Source of the DNA: Caldilineaceae bacterium
GTDB taxonomy: Bacteria; Chloroflexota; Anaerolineae; Caldilineales; Caldilineaceae
Length of the DNA: 32,083 nucleotides
Direction of reading: 5' to 3'
Assembly (NCBI GenBank): GCA_020845455.1
Contig: JADLFO010000040.1
Location: forward strand, 1 to 32,083
The first letter of the stretch is position 1. Every line of letters starts with the position of its first letter. The notes under the pieces were generated by a model. It was given only the letters and a program-made list of their open reading frames with translations, was not told the origin of the DNA and did no database searches. The position numbers and the translations under genes were made by a program. This document shows positions 16,230 through 23,544 of the stretch, in pieces.

Positions 16230-17501
16230 TTAGTGTACAGCCGTGAGTACAGCCGGAAGCTGTTCGGTGGATTCGACGACGGTGAGCAGGCCTGAAACCG
16301 GCTGCTCCGGGTTGATGCGCCCCACATAGACCAGGTAGGTTCCTGTGGGCGGGTTGACGATGTTGACCATGGGGTTCAAGTTCTCCTTGCCCGCCACATC
16401 GTCGTTACAGTAGACCGTGTTGCCGGGGCCGACTACCAGCAGGCTGGCGTCGCCGTCTCCTTCAAAAAAGATACGCAAGTTGGGCGTCTCGCCCGACCAG
16501 GTAAAGCTGTAGTCGATGGCGTTGTTGAGATAGCCAGGACAGACCGCGCCGCGGATCGGCAGGTCGAAGGCGGGCGCTATCCCGGCGGCGACTACCGGCG
16601 CGCTGACGGGCGTGACGCCCGGCTGCAGGGTGGCGACGCCGATCTCGGCCAGGCGTGTGGTCGCCGTGGGCAGCGAGGTAGCGCGCACCAGCGCCGGTTC
16701 TACCACCTGTTCGGGGATCGGCTCACGCCGGATCAGGGTTTCCAGCCGCAGCGTGCCGATGGTCTGCGCCGGGTCGCGGCTGATCGCCAGCAGCCCTGGG
16801 ATACGCTGGTGGCGGGCATAGCTGCCCACCCAGATATGGTAGGTTCCGGGGGGCGGCGCGTCGACCCGGATCACCGGGTCCAGCAGCACATCGTTGGCGT
16901 CGTCGTTGCAGACGATCTGGCCGGTGGGGGTCTGGATCGCCAGCGTCGGGTCGTCGTCGCTGAGTAAAAAGAACTCGATCGAATCGACCGTCCCGCTCCA
17001 GTTGAGGCTGACCGCCGGCGCGCTGCCGACATAACCGCTGCAGCCTGAGCCAAGCCCGATGGCCGAAAACGGGCCGCCCGCCTGCACGCTGACCAAGAAG
17101 GGGTCCAGCGTATAGTCTGCATCCAGGGTGACCGTCACCCGCGCCGGTACAATCGTTTCGGTGATCACCAGTTGGATGGCAGGCTGCTCAGTTTCCGATA
17201 TGACCTGCACCTGGGTGACCGCCGTGATGGTGGTGACGATCACGGTAGTGGTCACAGTTTCAGTCGTGGCCGGCTCCGGCACAGCCGGTTCGGCGGTCGC
17301 CGGCACGGTCTCGGTGATCACCGTCTGGGTGATGGCGCTTGTAGTGGTTGTGCCTGTCGTGGCGGTGATGGCTTGGGTCGTGGTGATGATGCTCTGTGGC
17401 TGGGTCTCTTGAGGCTGGCCCAGCCCTTCTTCGGCAAAGACACGCATGGTCACCAGCACAGCCAGCATGGCTGCCGCATAAACCAGGATCGCTCGTTTCA
17501 T
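16230..17501 (-). CDS. Secreted protein with Thr-rich stalk and two PPC-like domains
   Basis: A 423-residue exported protein. An N-terminal hydrophobic helix (about 4-20) ends at VFAEE, a plausible signal-peptide site. Residues about 35-125 are a low-complexity Thr/Val/Ile stalk. Two homologous beta-domains follow, at about 131-245 and 305-410. Each has a first Cys near its start (C154, C321), an acidic turn then ASL/TLAI strand, a V/YCNDD motif (C198, C365), a Pro-rich turn and GTYhIWVG / GTYLVYVG. This is the pattern of bacterial pre-peptidase C-terminal (PPC) domains; the cysteines may form a disulfide in each copy. No catalytic domain is attached, so it may be a surface or matrix protein. 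GGGAG lies 8 nt before the start. Confidence 0.72.
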   Translation of the reverse strand: MKRAILVYAAAMLAVLVTMRVFAEEGLGQPQETQPQSIITTTQAITATTGTTTTSAITQTVITETVPATAEPAVPEPATTETVTTTVIVTTITAVTQVQVISETEQPAIQLVITETIVPARVTVTLDADYTLDPFLVSVQAGGPFSAIGLGSGCSGYVGSAPAVSLNWSGTVDSIEFFLLSDDDPTLAIQTPTGQIVCNDDANDVLLDPVIRVDAPPPGTYHIWVGSYARHQRIPGLLAISRDPAQTIGTLRLETLIRREPIPEQVVEPALVRATSLPTATTRLAEIGVATLQPGVTPVSAPVVAAGIAPAFDLPIRGAVCPGYLNNAIDYSFTWSGETPNLRIFFEGDGDASLLVVGPGNTVYCNDDVAGKENLNPMVNIVNPPTGTYLVYVGRINPEQPVSGLLTVVESTEQLPAVLTAVH

Positions 17502-17694
17502 GCTGCGTTCTCCCAGGGCTGTGGTTGAGGCGAGGTGGTCACTTTGGTCTATTGGCGGACCGGGGGCGCCGGTCTTGGGTGTGCCTTCATCATAGCATAC
17601 GCCATCCGTATGCGGCTAGATGTGGGGGTTCGCACGGTTGGGCGGCAGCTACCTCGGCTCCGACCCAGGGATAGATGCTGGAGTATGCGCGGCG

Positions 17695-17724
17695 TTGAAC
17701 GCCAGGCGGGGCTTGCGGTACAAT
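17695..17724 (+). promoter_or_regulatory. Candidate promoter before the sensor pseudogene
   Basis: TTGAAC (17695-17700; 4 of 6) and TACAAT (17719-17724; 5 of 6) are 18 bp apart. The predicted start near 17731 places the tandem repeat at the very 5' end of the transcript. Confidence 0.4.
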
Positions 17725-17727
17725 AGC

Positions 17728-17778
17728 GCGGGCGCGCCAGGACGGCGCGACAGTGCGGGCGCGCCAGGACGGCGCGAC
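17728..17778. repeat. Two tandem copies of a 24-bp hairpin-forming repeat
   Basis: The same 24 bases occur at 17728-17751 and 17755-17778 (period 27). Each copy contains CGCGCC-AGGAC-GGCGCG, able to form a 6-bp hairpin with a 5-nt loop. This resembles REP-type palindromic elements. No third copy was seen in the window. Confidence 0.7.
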
Positions 17779-17803
17779 CGTAAGTCCACACCTGGAGTCG
17801 TCG

Positions 17804-18387
17804 ATGCAGGGCATCCTGGCCTCTTCCTCGCCTGGCGAAAGCAAATTGCGCCGCAGACGGCGCTGGCTGGTCTACCTGCTGCGCGCCGTTTGGTTTGGCG
17901 TGGCAGTGCTGGTGGTGGAATTGATGCTGCTCGCCATCCGCCCGGCCTATGCACGCTGGGTCACACCCTGCACCGGCCCGCCCTGCACCGGCCCGCCCTG
18001 CGCCTCCGACCTGCTGACGCCTGCCGGTCTCGACGCGCTGATTGGGTGGGGCTGGACGCCCCGCCAATACGCCCTCTATAACATTGCGCTGGCCTTTTTG
18101 GTCGCCTTTTTCTATGTCGGCGTGGCGCTGTTGATCTTCCGCGCCCGGCCCAACGAGCCGGTCGCCCTCTATTCCTCCATCGGCTTGATGCTCTTTGGCG
18201 TCTTTTTTTCAGACTACATCGACGCGGCGCGCACCCTCGGCCCGGCCAGGTGTTGGGGCATCTGGTGTTGGGGGCCAAGGCCGACGGCGACGAGTATACG
18301 CCGGAGGAATGCGCGGCGCTGCAGCAGACTACCGCGCGCATCGCCCTTGGCTTGCAGCGGCTGGCCCATCTGGCGGGGAGAGAGTAA
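17804..18387 (+). pseudogene. Decayed GAF-type sensor histidine kinase
   Basis: A start at 17804 (GGAG upstream) opens a membrane sensor: basic leader, TM helix (about 23-46), an extracytoplasmic stretch with a Cys-Pro repeat (17967-18002), LDALIGWGWTPRQYALYNIA and two further TM helices ending LMLFGVFFSDYIDAAR. This is the N-terminal layout of many Chloroflexota GAF kinases. Near 18230-18250 this frame turns to Arg/Cys-rich nonsense. From 18247 another frame reads VLGHLVLGAKADGDEYTPEE and continues to TAA at 18385-18387; it closely resembles the end of the GAF domain in the kinase at 2445-4580 (GVLLIGEKLDGGLYSEEE). A normal gene would have several hundred codons between these parts and a kinase after them, so an internal deletion plus frame change is inferred. 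Confidence 0.65.
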
Positions 18388-18475
18388 TGGCGTAGGGCGG
18401 GTGTACAAAATTGGCGATGACTGCTATGGTTTACATATCAGCAGCACACGTTCTTAGCGCATAAGGAGCAGACGC

Positions 18476-20536
18476 ATGAAGCTGGCTTTGCGATCACGGG
18501 CCGCGGTGCTGGCCCTCTTCATGGCCTGGGTGCTGGGCTTGACCCCGGCGGTACTCTGGGCCGCGCCCCAAGCCCAGGCCGCCGAGCCGGTCATCATCGG
18601 CTATTATCAGTCGGATGTCATGTCGGCGGCCTCCGGCCCGGGGCTGCAGATTTCGCTCACGCTCTATGACGACGGGAGCGCCGAGGTCATCAGCGACTAT
18701 CTCAACGACGAGCCGCCGATCGTCGAGGTCGGCACTTGGGAACAGAACGCCGACGGCTCGGTCACGCTGGTCGTGACCGGGACCGACAGCGAAGCTTACG
18801 GCGAGCCGATTGAACTGACCTTTGAACTGGGCGACGACGGCTCGCTTTCGATTCCCGGTGTGGAGGGGGGCGCGTTTGGCGCCGAAGGGCTGTCGCTTGC
18901 CCCGGCAGAGCCGCCTGCGGCCGCGGGCGCGCCGGGCGCGGCCATCACCACCACCGCCGAGTTGGCCCCCGCGGGCGAGATCACCGCCACGGCGGGCGTG
19001 ACGCCCGGCGCTGAGGTCACGGCGACCGGCACGCTCACTGCTGCCGGTGAGATTACTGCTCCCGCCGCGCTCACGGCCACCGGCGCGGTGACCGAGACCG
19101 GAACTGTGACCGAAACTCAGCCGGATCAAGAGGTCGATGTCTATCTTTCCGATCTGCTGCCCGTCGCCACCGGCGCAGGCCGCCAGGTCACGCTGACGGT
19201 AAGTGTGGACGGCAGCGTCGAGATGGTCACCGATTTGATGAACGGCGAGCCGCCGCTGGTCGAGACCGGCGAATGGGCGCGGTCGAGCGGCGTCTTGACT
19301 GTCACCCTGACGGCCGGCGCCGAAGGCGAATACGATGAACCGGTCGTCTATGCCTTCCAAGAGCAGGACGACGGTTCGCTGCTGCTGCCGGGGGAGGAGG
19401 GCGGCCCCTTTGGTTCCGATGGGCTGGTGTTGCTTCCCACCGAGGAACCGAGCGAGGTCGACGCGTCCGGCGTCTATGCGTCGGATGTCCTGCCCGCGGC
19501 CGGCGCGCCGGGGATGCTGATCTTGGCGATCCTCTATGGTGACGGTGACGCACAGGTCAGCAGCTACTATCTCAACGGCGAACCGCCCATCGTCGAGGTC
19601 GGCTCCTGGGCTGCCAATGCCGACGCGACCATCACCATCACCGCCACGGGAACCCTGGACCAAGACTATGAGACGCCCACCTCGGCAACCTTTGAGGTGA
19701 GCGACGCCGGGCTGGTCGCAGGCAGCGTGACGCTCAGGCGGCTGCCCGCCGCGGGAACAGCCGCCGAAACCGGCGGCGCGCCCGCTCCCGTTGCCCGCTA
19801 TCAGACGGAGGTGATGCCCGCGGCCTCCAGCCCTGGGCTGCAGATCGCGCTCACGCTCTACGACGACAACAGCGCTGAAATGTCCAGCGACTACATGAAC
19901 GACGAAGCGCCTTTTGTCGACCTGGGGACCTGGGCCGAAGGCGCGGACAACACGCTGGCCTTGACCCTGACAGGCAACGCCGACGGCCCCTATGACCCAC
20001 CCGTCGAGATGGTCTTTGAGCGGCAGGATGACGGCTCGCTGGTCGCCGTCGACTATCCGCAGGAGATCTTTGGCGAGGCCGGGCTGACCTTGCTCCCGCT
20101 GTCCGCCGAGGAGTCAGGCGACGAGGCCGCGGGCAGCACGCAAGGCGGCGAGGGTGAACCGACCGCCGAACCAACCGGCGAACCGGAGGCCGATAGCGGC
20201 GTCCGGATCGGCGGCGGGATGGTCTTTCAGTCGGCGCTGCCCGCGGCCTCCGGTTCAGGCCGCGAGATCACGCTCTCGCTGTTGGAGGATGGCAGCGCCA
20301 TCATGAGCACCGATTATCGCAACGACCAGCCGCCCGTAACCGAGTTCGGCGATTGGGTGCGTAACGCCGACGGCAGCCTCACCTTGACCTTGACCGAGGG
20401 GCCATCCGGGGCCTATGCCGAGCCGATCGAGATCACCTTTGCCGTGAACGCCGACGGCAGCCTCACCGCCACCGATTATGACACGGCGATCTTTGGCGAC
20501 GCCGGCCTGGAACTGACGCCGGTGTCGGGCGGATAG
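18476..20536 (+). CDS. Secreted protein with five NlpE-like beta-barrel repeats
   Basis: A 686-residue exported protein with a strong signal peptide (cleavage near QAQA, about residue 36). Five homologous units of about 100 residues follow, at roughly 38-143, 220-322, 333-425, 440-542 and 580-686. Each unit runs: S-D-hLPAAS-G-G-hhLTL, D-GSA-hSSDYhN-EPPhVE-GTW, then a TLTLTGT strand, a YDEPhEhTFE strand, DDGSL and FG-GL-LLP. This resembles the NlpE N-terminal or lipocalin-like small barrel, though the CxxC pair of NlpE is absent. Linkers are Thr/Ala-rich (144-217) and Glu/Pro/Gly-rich (545-578). No catalytic residues are evident. AAGGAG lies 7 nt before the start, and a good terminator follows the stop. 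Export is certain, fold assignment is inference. Confidence 0.8.
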   Translation: MKLALRSRAAVLALFMAWVLGLTPAVLWAAPQAQAAEPVIIGYYQSDVMSAASGPGLQISLTLYDDGSAEVISDYLNDEPPIVEVGTWEQNADGSVTLVVTGTDSEAYGEPIELTFELGDDGSLSIPGVEGGAFGAEGLSLAPAEPPAAAGAPGAAITTTAELAPAGEITATAGVTPGAEVTATGTLTAAGEITAPAALTATGAVTETGTVTETQPDQEVDVYLSDLLPVATGAGRQVTLTVSVDGSVEMVTDLMNGEPPLVETGEWARSSGVLTVTLTAGAEGEYDEPVVYAFQEQDDGSLLLPGEEGGPFGSDGLVLLPTEEPSEVDASGVYASDVLPAAGAPGMLILAILYGDGDAQVSSYYLNGEPPIVEVGSWAANADATITITATGTLDQDYETPTSATFEVSDAGLVAGSVTLRRLPAAGTAAETGGAPAPVARYQTEVMPAASSPGLQIALTLYDDNSAEMSSDYMNDEAPFVDLGTWAEGADNTLALTLTGNADGPYDPPVEMVFERQDDGSLVAVDYPQEIFGEAGLTLLPLSAEESGDEAAGSTQGGEGEPTAEPTGEPEADSGVRIGGGMVFQSALPAASGSGREITLSLLEDGSAIMSTDYRNDQPPVTEFGDWVRNADGSLTLTLTEGPSGAYAEPIEITFAVNADGSLTATDYDTAIFGDAGLELTPVSGG

Positions 20537-20565
20537 GCGATTTGCTTCCTGTTGCGCCGGGCGTG

Positions 20566-20598
20566 GCCGGGCCTCCACAAGGGAGGTCCGGCTTTTTT
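20566..20598 (+). terminator. Rho-independent terminator
   Basis: GCCGGGCCTCC (20566-20576) pairs with GGAGGTCCGGC (20582-20592) through 11 bp including one G-U, with a 5-nt loop, followed by TTTTTT at 20593-20598. It ends the five-repeat secreted-protein gene. Confidence 0.92.
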
Positions 20599-20723
20599 GT
20601 TGCTGCGCCGCCGCTGAATGTATCGCGGCGTCTACCCTCGATCCCGGCGGCGGTCTATCGCCGGGGCAGCGGCGCGGCAGTAGACTGGGCGCACCCTGTC
20701 TTGGCGGCAGGATTTGACAACCG

Positions 20724-20782
20724 GCGATCTCACAGCACGCCGGGCCGGCCAGTCCGGCTGCGCGCAGCCTGTTTGAGATCGC
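20724..20782 (+). promoter_or_regulatory. Structured region upstream of the stress-protein gene
   Basis: GCGATCTCA (20724-20732) and TGAGATCGC (20774-20782) are a perfect 9-bp pair enclosing two smaller palindromes (GCCGG/CCGGC and GGCTG-CGCG-CAGCC). If transcribed it makes a closed three-branch structure ending 11 nt before the AGAGAGGAG RBS. A perfect TTGACA sits at 20714-20719, but no -10 element is visible at the right distance. Confidence 0.4.
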
Positions 20783-20805
20783 ACGGCAACAGAGAGGAGA
20801 TAACC

Positions 20806-21462
20806 ATGCGAACCGTAGTCGGCATGTATGAGAATCTCGACGTGGCGCGCCATGTGGTCGACGACCTGGTGCGCGCCGGGTTTGGCCGCGACCATATCAG
20901 CCTGGTCGCCGCCGACCAGCAGAAGGTCTATACTCCCTATGTAGAGCGTACGGCGATCGCCGATGACGGTCTCACCCGCGATGTGGTGGTGCGTGACGTC
21001 GACCGGGACGGCTTTGTCGAGCGCGAGGCGATAGTGCGTGACGTAAACGACGGCAGCGAAGTGGCCGAAGGCGCGGGCGTCGGCGCGCTGATCGGTGGGC
21101 TGGGCGGCCTGCTGGTGGGGTTGGGCGCGCTTGCCATCCCCGGCGTGGGGCCGATCATCGCCGCCGGGCCGATCCTGGCGGCCATCACCGGAGCGGGCCT
21201 GGGCGCGGTGACCGGCGGCATGGTCGGCGCGCTGGCCGATCTGGGCATCCCCGGCGAAGAGGCGCAAGTCTATACCGAGGGGGTGCGCCGCGGCTATAAC
21301 ATGGTCGCCGTCCAAGCGCCCGAAAGCCGTGTGGATCAGGCGAAGCTGATCATGGATCGCGCCGGGTTGGTCGACCTACAGCAGCATGTGGGTGAGTGGC
21401 GTGAGACGGGCTGGAACCGCTTTGACCCCAACGCCGAACCGTATTTGCGTCCGGCGGGTTAG
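20806..21462 (+). CDS. Glycine-zipper general stress protein (YflT/GSP17M-like)
   Basis: A 218-residue protein. Residues 1-35 (MRTVVGMYENLDVARHVVDDLVRAGF) match the short ferredoxin-like N-terminal domain of GSP17M/YflT-type stress proteins. A charged, Val/Asp-rich middle follows. Residues about 88-145 are a Gly/Ala/Ile-rich segment (GVGALIGGLGGLLVGLG, GPILAAITGAGLGAVTGG) of the glycine-zipper type likely to insert in or lie on the membrane. LGIPGEEAQVYTEGVRRGYNMVAV then forms a second ferredoxin-like half. Relatives are common in stress-resistant bacteria; no biochemical role is established. The start at 20806 has AGAGAGGAG upstream. A strong terminator follows, so it is a single-gene unit. 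Confidence 0.8.
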   Translation: MRTVVGMYENLDVARHVVDDLVRAGFGRDHISLVAADQQKVYTPYVERTAIADDGLTRDVVVRDVDRDGFVEREAIVRDVNDGSEVAEGAGVGALIGGLGGLLVGLGALAIPGVGPIIAAGPILAAITGAGLGAVTGGMVGALADLGIPGEEAQVYTEGVRRGYNMVAVQAPESRVDQAKLIMDRAGLVDLQQHVGEWRETGWNRFDPNAEPYLRPAG

Positions 21463-21493
21463 CCCTATCCCGCCCCTAACCGTTAGGTTTCTG

Positions 21494-21535
21494 CCGCGGC
21501 CCACGCAAGGTTGCTTGCGTGGGCCGCGGTTTCTT
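21494..21535 (+). terminator. Rho-independent terminator with 16-bp perfect stem
   Basis: Bases 21494-21509 (CCGCGGCCCACGCAAG) pair perfectly with 21514-21529 around the loop GTTG, followed by TTTCTT. It closes the stress-protein gene, 31 nt past its stop. Confidence 0.9.
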
Positions 21536-21553
21536 GCGCCTCCAATTCCCCAA

Positions 21554-21610
21554 TTGTGAATTCGTCGCGTTCACAACCTCTGCCCAACCCCTTCATACTT
21601 TCTTCACAAC
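21554..21610 (+). promoter_or_regulatory. 11-bp-phased direct repeats with an overlapping inverted repeat
   Basis: TTCACAAC occurs at 21570-21577 and again at 21603-21610, 33 bp apart. The two intervening 11-bp positions hold TGCCCAAC (21581) and TTCATACT (21592), which match the unit in 6 and 5 of 8 bases. TTGTGAA at 21554-21560 also forms an inverted repeat with TTCACAA (21570-21576). Units on one helix face at 11-bp spacing are typical operators for OmpR/PhoB-type regulators, one of which is encoded 1.2 kb downstream. Confidence 0.45.
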
Positions 21611-21733
21611 CCGGCCCCAAACTGAGGATGTCTCGACCGGCGGTCACAGGGCTGCCGGAGCAGGAGACCCGTGAGCGGCGGGCCGCGCTGCGCACGGCGC
21701 TTTCGAATCAGTTTGCTGGACAAGGAGAAAACG

Positions 21734-22225
21734 ATGTCTACATCCAACATGCCCAATCTGCCCAACCTGCCGCGTGGGGCCGCACGTTGGGCAATTGTCG
21801 GGCTGGCCGTGCTGCTGCTGATCGGGCTGGGTTCCGCCATCCACAGCGCCGGATGGTCGCAGGGCTATACCCTGGGGCTGCTCACCAGCCGTGCCGGCGG
21901 CGACTCGCTCACGCCCTATCTGGTCTACCGAGGGGGTCACGGGTTGCATCCGTTCGGCTTTGGCGGGCCGTTTGGCTTCTTTGGGGCCATCTTCCGCTTC
22001 GCCGGCCTGTTTCTGGTGATCGGGCTGCTGCTCAAGTTTTTTGGGTGCGGGCGCTGGCGCGGCCGGGGAGAAGGCCATGGCCCCTGGCATCAGCACTACT
22101 ACGGGCCGCAGAATGCGCCGCAGAGCGCGCCCCAGCCGGGCGAGCAGCCCGGCCAGACGAGCGCACCCGCCGGCACGCCGGCCCCGCCTGCCGGGTCTGA
22201 GCCGGCCATCTGGCCCCACGTTTAA
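21734..22225 (+). CDS. Small membrane protein with two TM helices
   Basis: A 163-residue protein of unknown function. The first hydrophobic helix is at about 17-36 (RWAIVGLAVLLLIGLGSAIH), the second at about 84-104 (AIFRFAGLFLVIGLLLKFF). Between them is a loop ending in a Gly/Phe/His-rich stretch (GGHGLHPFGFGGPFGFFG). After the second helix come RGRGEGHGPWHQHYYGP and a Pro/Ala/Gln-rich tail. The Gly/His/Phe motif before a TM helix recurs in short bacterial membrane proteins found near two-component systems; I recall it without a firm family name. AAGGAG stands 6 nt before the ATG at 21734. The gene lies between phased operator-like repeats and the response-regulator/kinase pair, so it may be a regulon member or accessory sensor. 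Confidence 0.7.
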   Translation: MSTSNMPNLPNLPRGAARWAIVGLAVLLLIGLGSAIHSAGWSQGYTLGLLTSRAGGDSLTPYLVYRGGHGLHPFGFGGPFGFFGAIFRFAGLFLVIGLLLKFFGCGRWRGRGEGHGPWHQHYYGPQNAPQSAPQPGEQPGQTSAPAGTPAPPAGSEPAIWPHV

Positions 22226-22247
22226 TCGATCCTGTTGAGCCGGATCG

Positions 22248-22283
22248 GGCGGACGAGCAGAGGTAATCCCCGGCTCGTCCGCC
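22248..22283 (+). terminator. Hairpin between two membrane-protein genes
   Basis: GGCGGACGAGC (22248-22258) pairs perfectly with GCTCGTCCGCC (22273-22283), loop 14 nt. Only GCTTTG follows, so it would be a weak terminator or an mRNA stabilising element between cotranscribed genes. Confidence 0.55.
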
Positions 22284-22310
22284 GCTTTGCCTGTTGGAAG
22301 GGAGAGACCT

Positions 22311-22766
22311 GTGGATACGCTGTATACGCTGTTCAAGTTTTTGCACATCGCCGCCGTGATCGTCTGGCTGGGCGGGGTGGCGACGTTGAGCCTGGTTCAT
22401 CTGTGGCTGCTGGCCGGCCCGGATCGGCGCGACCTGCTGCCCGCGCTGCGGCTGGGCCTGTTTTTGGGCCGCGGCGTCATCGCCCCGGCCGCGCTGCTTA
22501 CCCTGATCGCCGGCACGGTGATGATCGCCAACGCCGGCATCCCCTTCTCCACCCTGTGGATCGCCTGGGGCCTGGGCGGGATTGTCGTCTCCATCGCGTT
22601 CGGCGCGACCTTCATCCGCCGTGCCACCGAACGATTGGAGCAGGCTGTAGCCGCCGATGCGCCTGCCATCGCCCCTTTGCAGCGGCGGCTGGTGACCTAC
22701 AGCTTTGTCAACTTGGCGCTGCTGCTGTCGGTGGTGTGGGCCATGGTCGCAAAACCCATGCTGTAG
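22311..22766 (+). CDS. Small integral membrane protein (DUF2269-like)
   Basis: A 151-residue protein with about four TM helices. It opens VDTLYTLFKFLHIAAVIVWLGG, with a His in the first helix and a W-x-G-G end, the hallmark of DUF2269-type and CopD-like membrane proteins. The last helix (SFVNLALLLSVVWAMV) precedes MAKP-type ending residues. The His could bind haem or metal, but this is not established for the family. I start it at the GTG at 22311, where GGAAGGGAG precedes by about 6 nt; no ATG fits as well. It is followed closely by the promoter of the response regulator, the stop codon forming the first bases of a tandem repeat. Confidence 0.72.
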   Translation: MDTLYTLFKFLHIAAVIVWLGGVATLSLVHLWLLAGPDRRDLLPALRLGLFLGRGVIAPAALLTLIAGTVMIANAGIPFSTLWIAWGLGGIVVSIAFGATFIRRATERLEQAVAADAPAIAPLQRRLVTYSFVNLALLLSVVWAMVAKPML

Positions 22767-22811
22767 ACAAATGGCGCGGTAGACAGATGGCGTGGTAGAC
22801 ATATAATGGGG
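22764..22811 (+). repeat. Three tandem 16-bp repeats carrying a promoter
   Basis: TAGACAAATGGCGCGG (22764), TAGACAGATGGCGTGG (22780) and TAGACATATAATGGGG (22796) follow one another without gaps. The first TAG is the stop codon of the membrane-protein gene. The third copy diverges to create TATAAT. Confidence 0.8.
22780..22807 (+). promoter_or_regulatory. Promoter of the OmpR-type response regulator/kinase operon
   Basis: TAGACA (22780-22785; 5 of 6 matches) and TATAAT (22802-22807; perfect) are 16 bp apart. Transcription near 22814 gives a leader of about 26 nt with AAGGGTAGG before the ATG at 22840. Confidence 0.65.
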
Positions 22812-22839
22812 TTAGCGAAGCGAGCAAGGGTAGGCCGCC

Positions 22840-23544
22840 ATGAATGAGTTGATCCTGGTTGTCGACGACGAACCGCAGATCGTGCGCTTGGCGCGTGACT
22901 ATCTGGAGCGCAGCGGCTATCGCGTCCTGCCGGTCTATGACGGCGCGACGGCGCTGGCTGCCGCTCGCCAAGAGAAACCTGACCTGATCGTGTTGGACCT
23001 GAACCTGCCCGGCATGGATGGGCTGGATGTCTGCCGCGCCCTGCGCCGCAGCGCGGGCGTCTCCGGTGCGACACCCATCATCATGCTCACCGCCCGCGCT
23101 GAGGAGGCCGACCGGCTGATCGGGCTGGAAGTTGGGGCCGATGACTACATTGTCAAGCCCTTTTCGCCGCGCGAGCTGGTGGCGCGTGTGCGCGCCGTCC
23201 TGCGCCGCACCCAAGGCGAGGTCCAGACCGCGGGCATCGTCCATGCCGGCGACCTGGAGATCGACCTCAACGGCCACCGCGTGCTGCGCGGCGGGGAGGT
23301 GATCAAGCTCACCCGCATCGAGTTTCGCCTGTTGGCGACCTTGGCCCAGCACCCCGGCCAGACCTTCAGCCGCAGCCAGTTGATCGAGCGCGTCCATGGC
23401 AGCGCCGACGCCGGCTTTGACCGCAGCATCGACGCGCATATCAAGAACCTGCGCCGCAAGATTGAGGACGACCCTGCTGACCCGCGCTATATCGTGACCG
23501 TCTACGGGCTTGGCTATCAGTTCGCCGAAAAGGCCGGCGCATGA
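22840..23544 (+). CDS. OmpR/PhoB-family response regulator
   Basis: A 234-residue two-component regulator. The receiver domain (1-120) has D9/D10, phospho-acceptor D53 in LIVLDLNLPGMDG, T84 and K106 in DYIVKPFSP. A winged-helix DNA-binding domain follows (about 135-230): LEIDLNGHRVLRGGEVIKLT, then TRIEFRLLATLAQHPGQTFS, IDAHIKNLRRKI and the final YIVTVYGLGYQF. Length and layout are standard for the family. The gene has its own promoter in a tandem repeat and overlaps the kinase gene by ATGA. The phased TTCACAAC repeats at 21554-21610 are candidate target sites. Confidence 0.95.
   Translation: MNELILVVDDEPQIVRLARDYLERSGYRVLPVYDGATALAAARQEKPDLIVLDLNLPGMDGLDVCRALRRSAGVSGATPIIMLTARAEEADRLIGLEVGADDYIVKPFSPRELVARVRAVLRRTQGEVQTAGIVHAGDLEIDLNGHRVLRGGEVIKLTRIEFRLLATLAQHPGQTFSRSQLIERVHGSADAGFDRSIDAHIKNLRRKIEDDPADPRYIVTVYGLGYQFAEKAGA

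Larger units (their letters stand above)
17502..17803. other. Divergent intergenic region with promoter, inverted repeat and tandem repeat
   Basis: No gene is supported. The region separates the minus-strand PPC-like gene from the plus-strand sensor pseudogene. It holds an inverted repeat GCATACG-CCATC-CGTATGC (17595-17613) with TATGAT on the minus strand immediately beside it (17594-17589), a plus-strand promoter candidate and a 27-bp-period repeat, listed separately. Confidence 0.55.

Noticed and set aside
17967..18002. 15-bp tandem repeat (CCCTGCACCGGCCCG) as a regulatory array
   Set aside because: It lies inside the former coding region and simply encodes a repeated Cys-Thr-Gly-Pro-Pro stretch.
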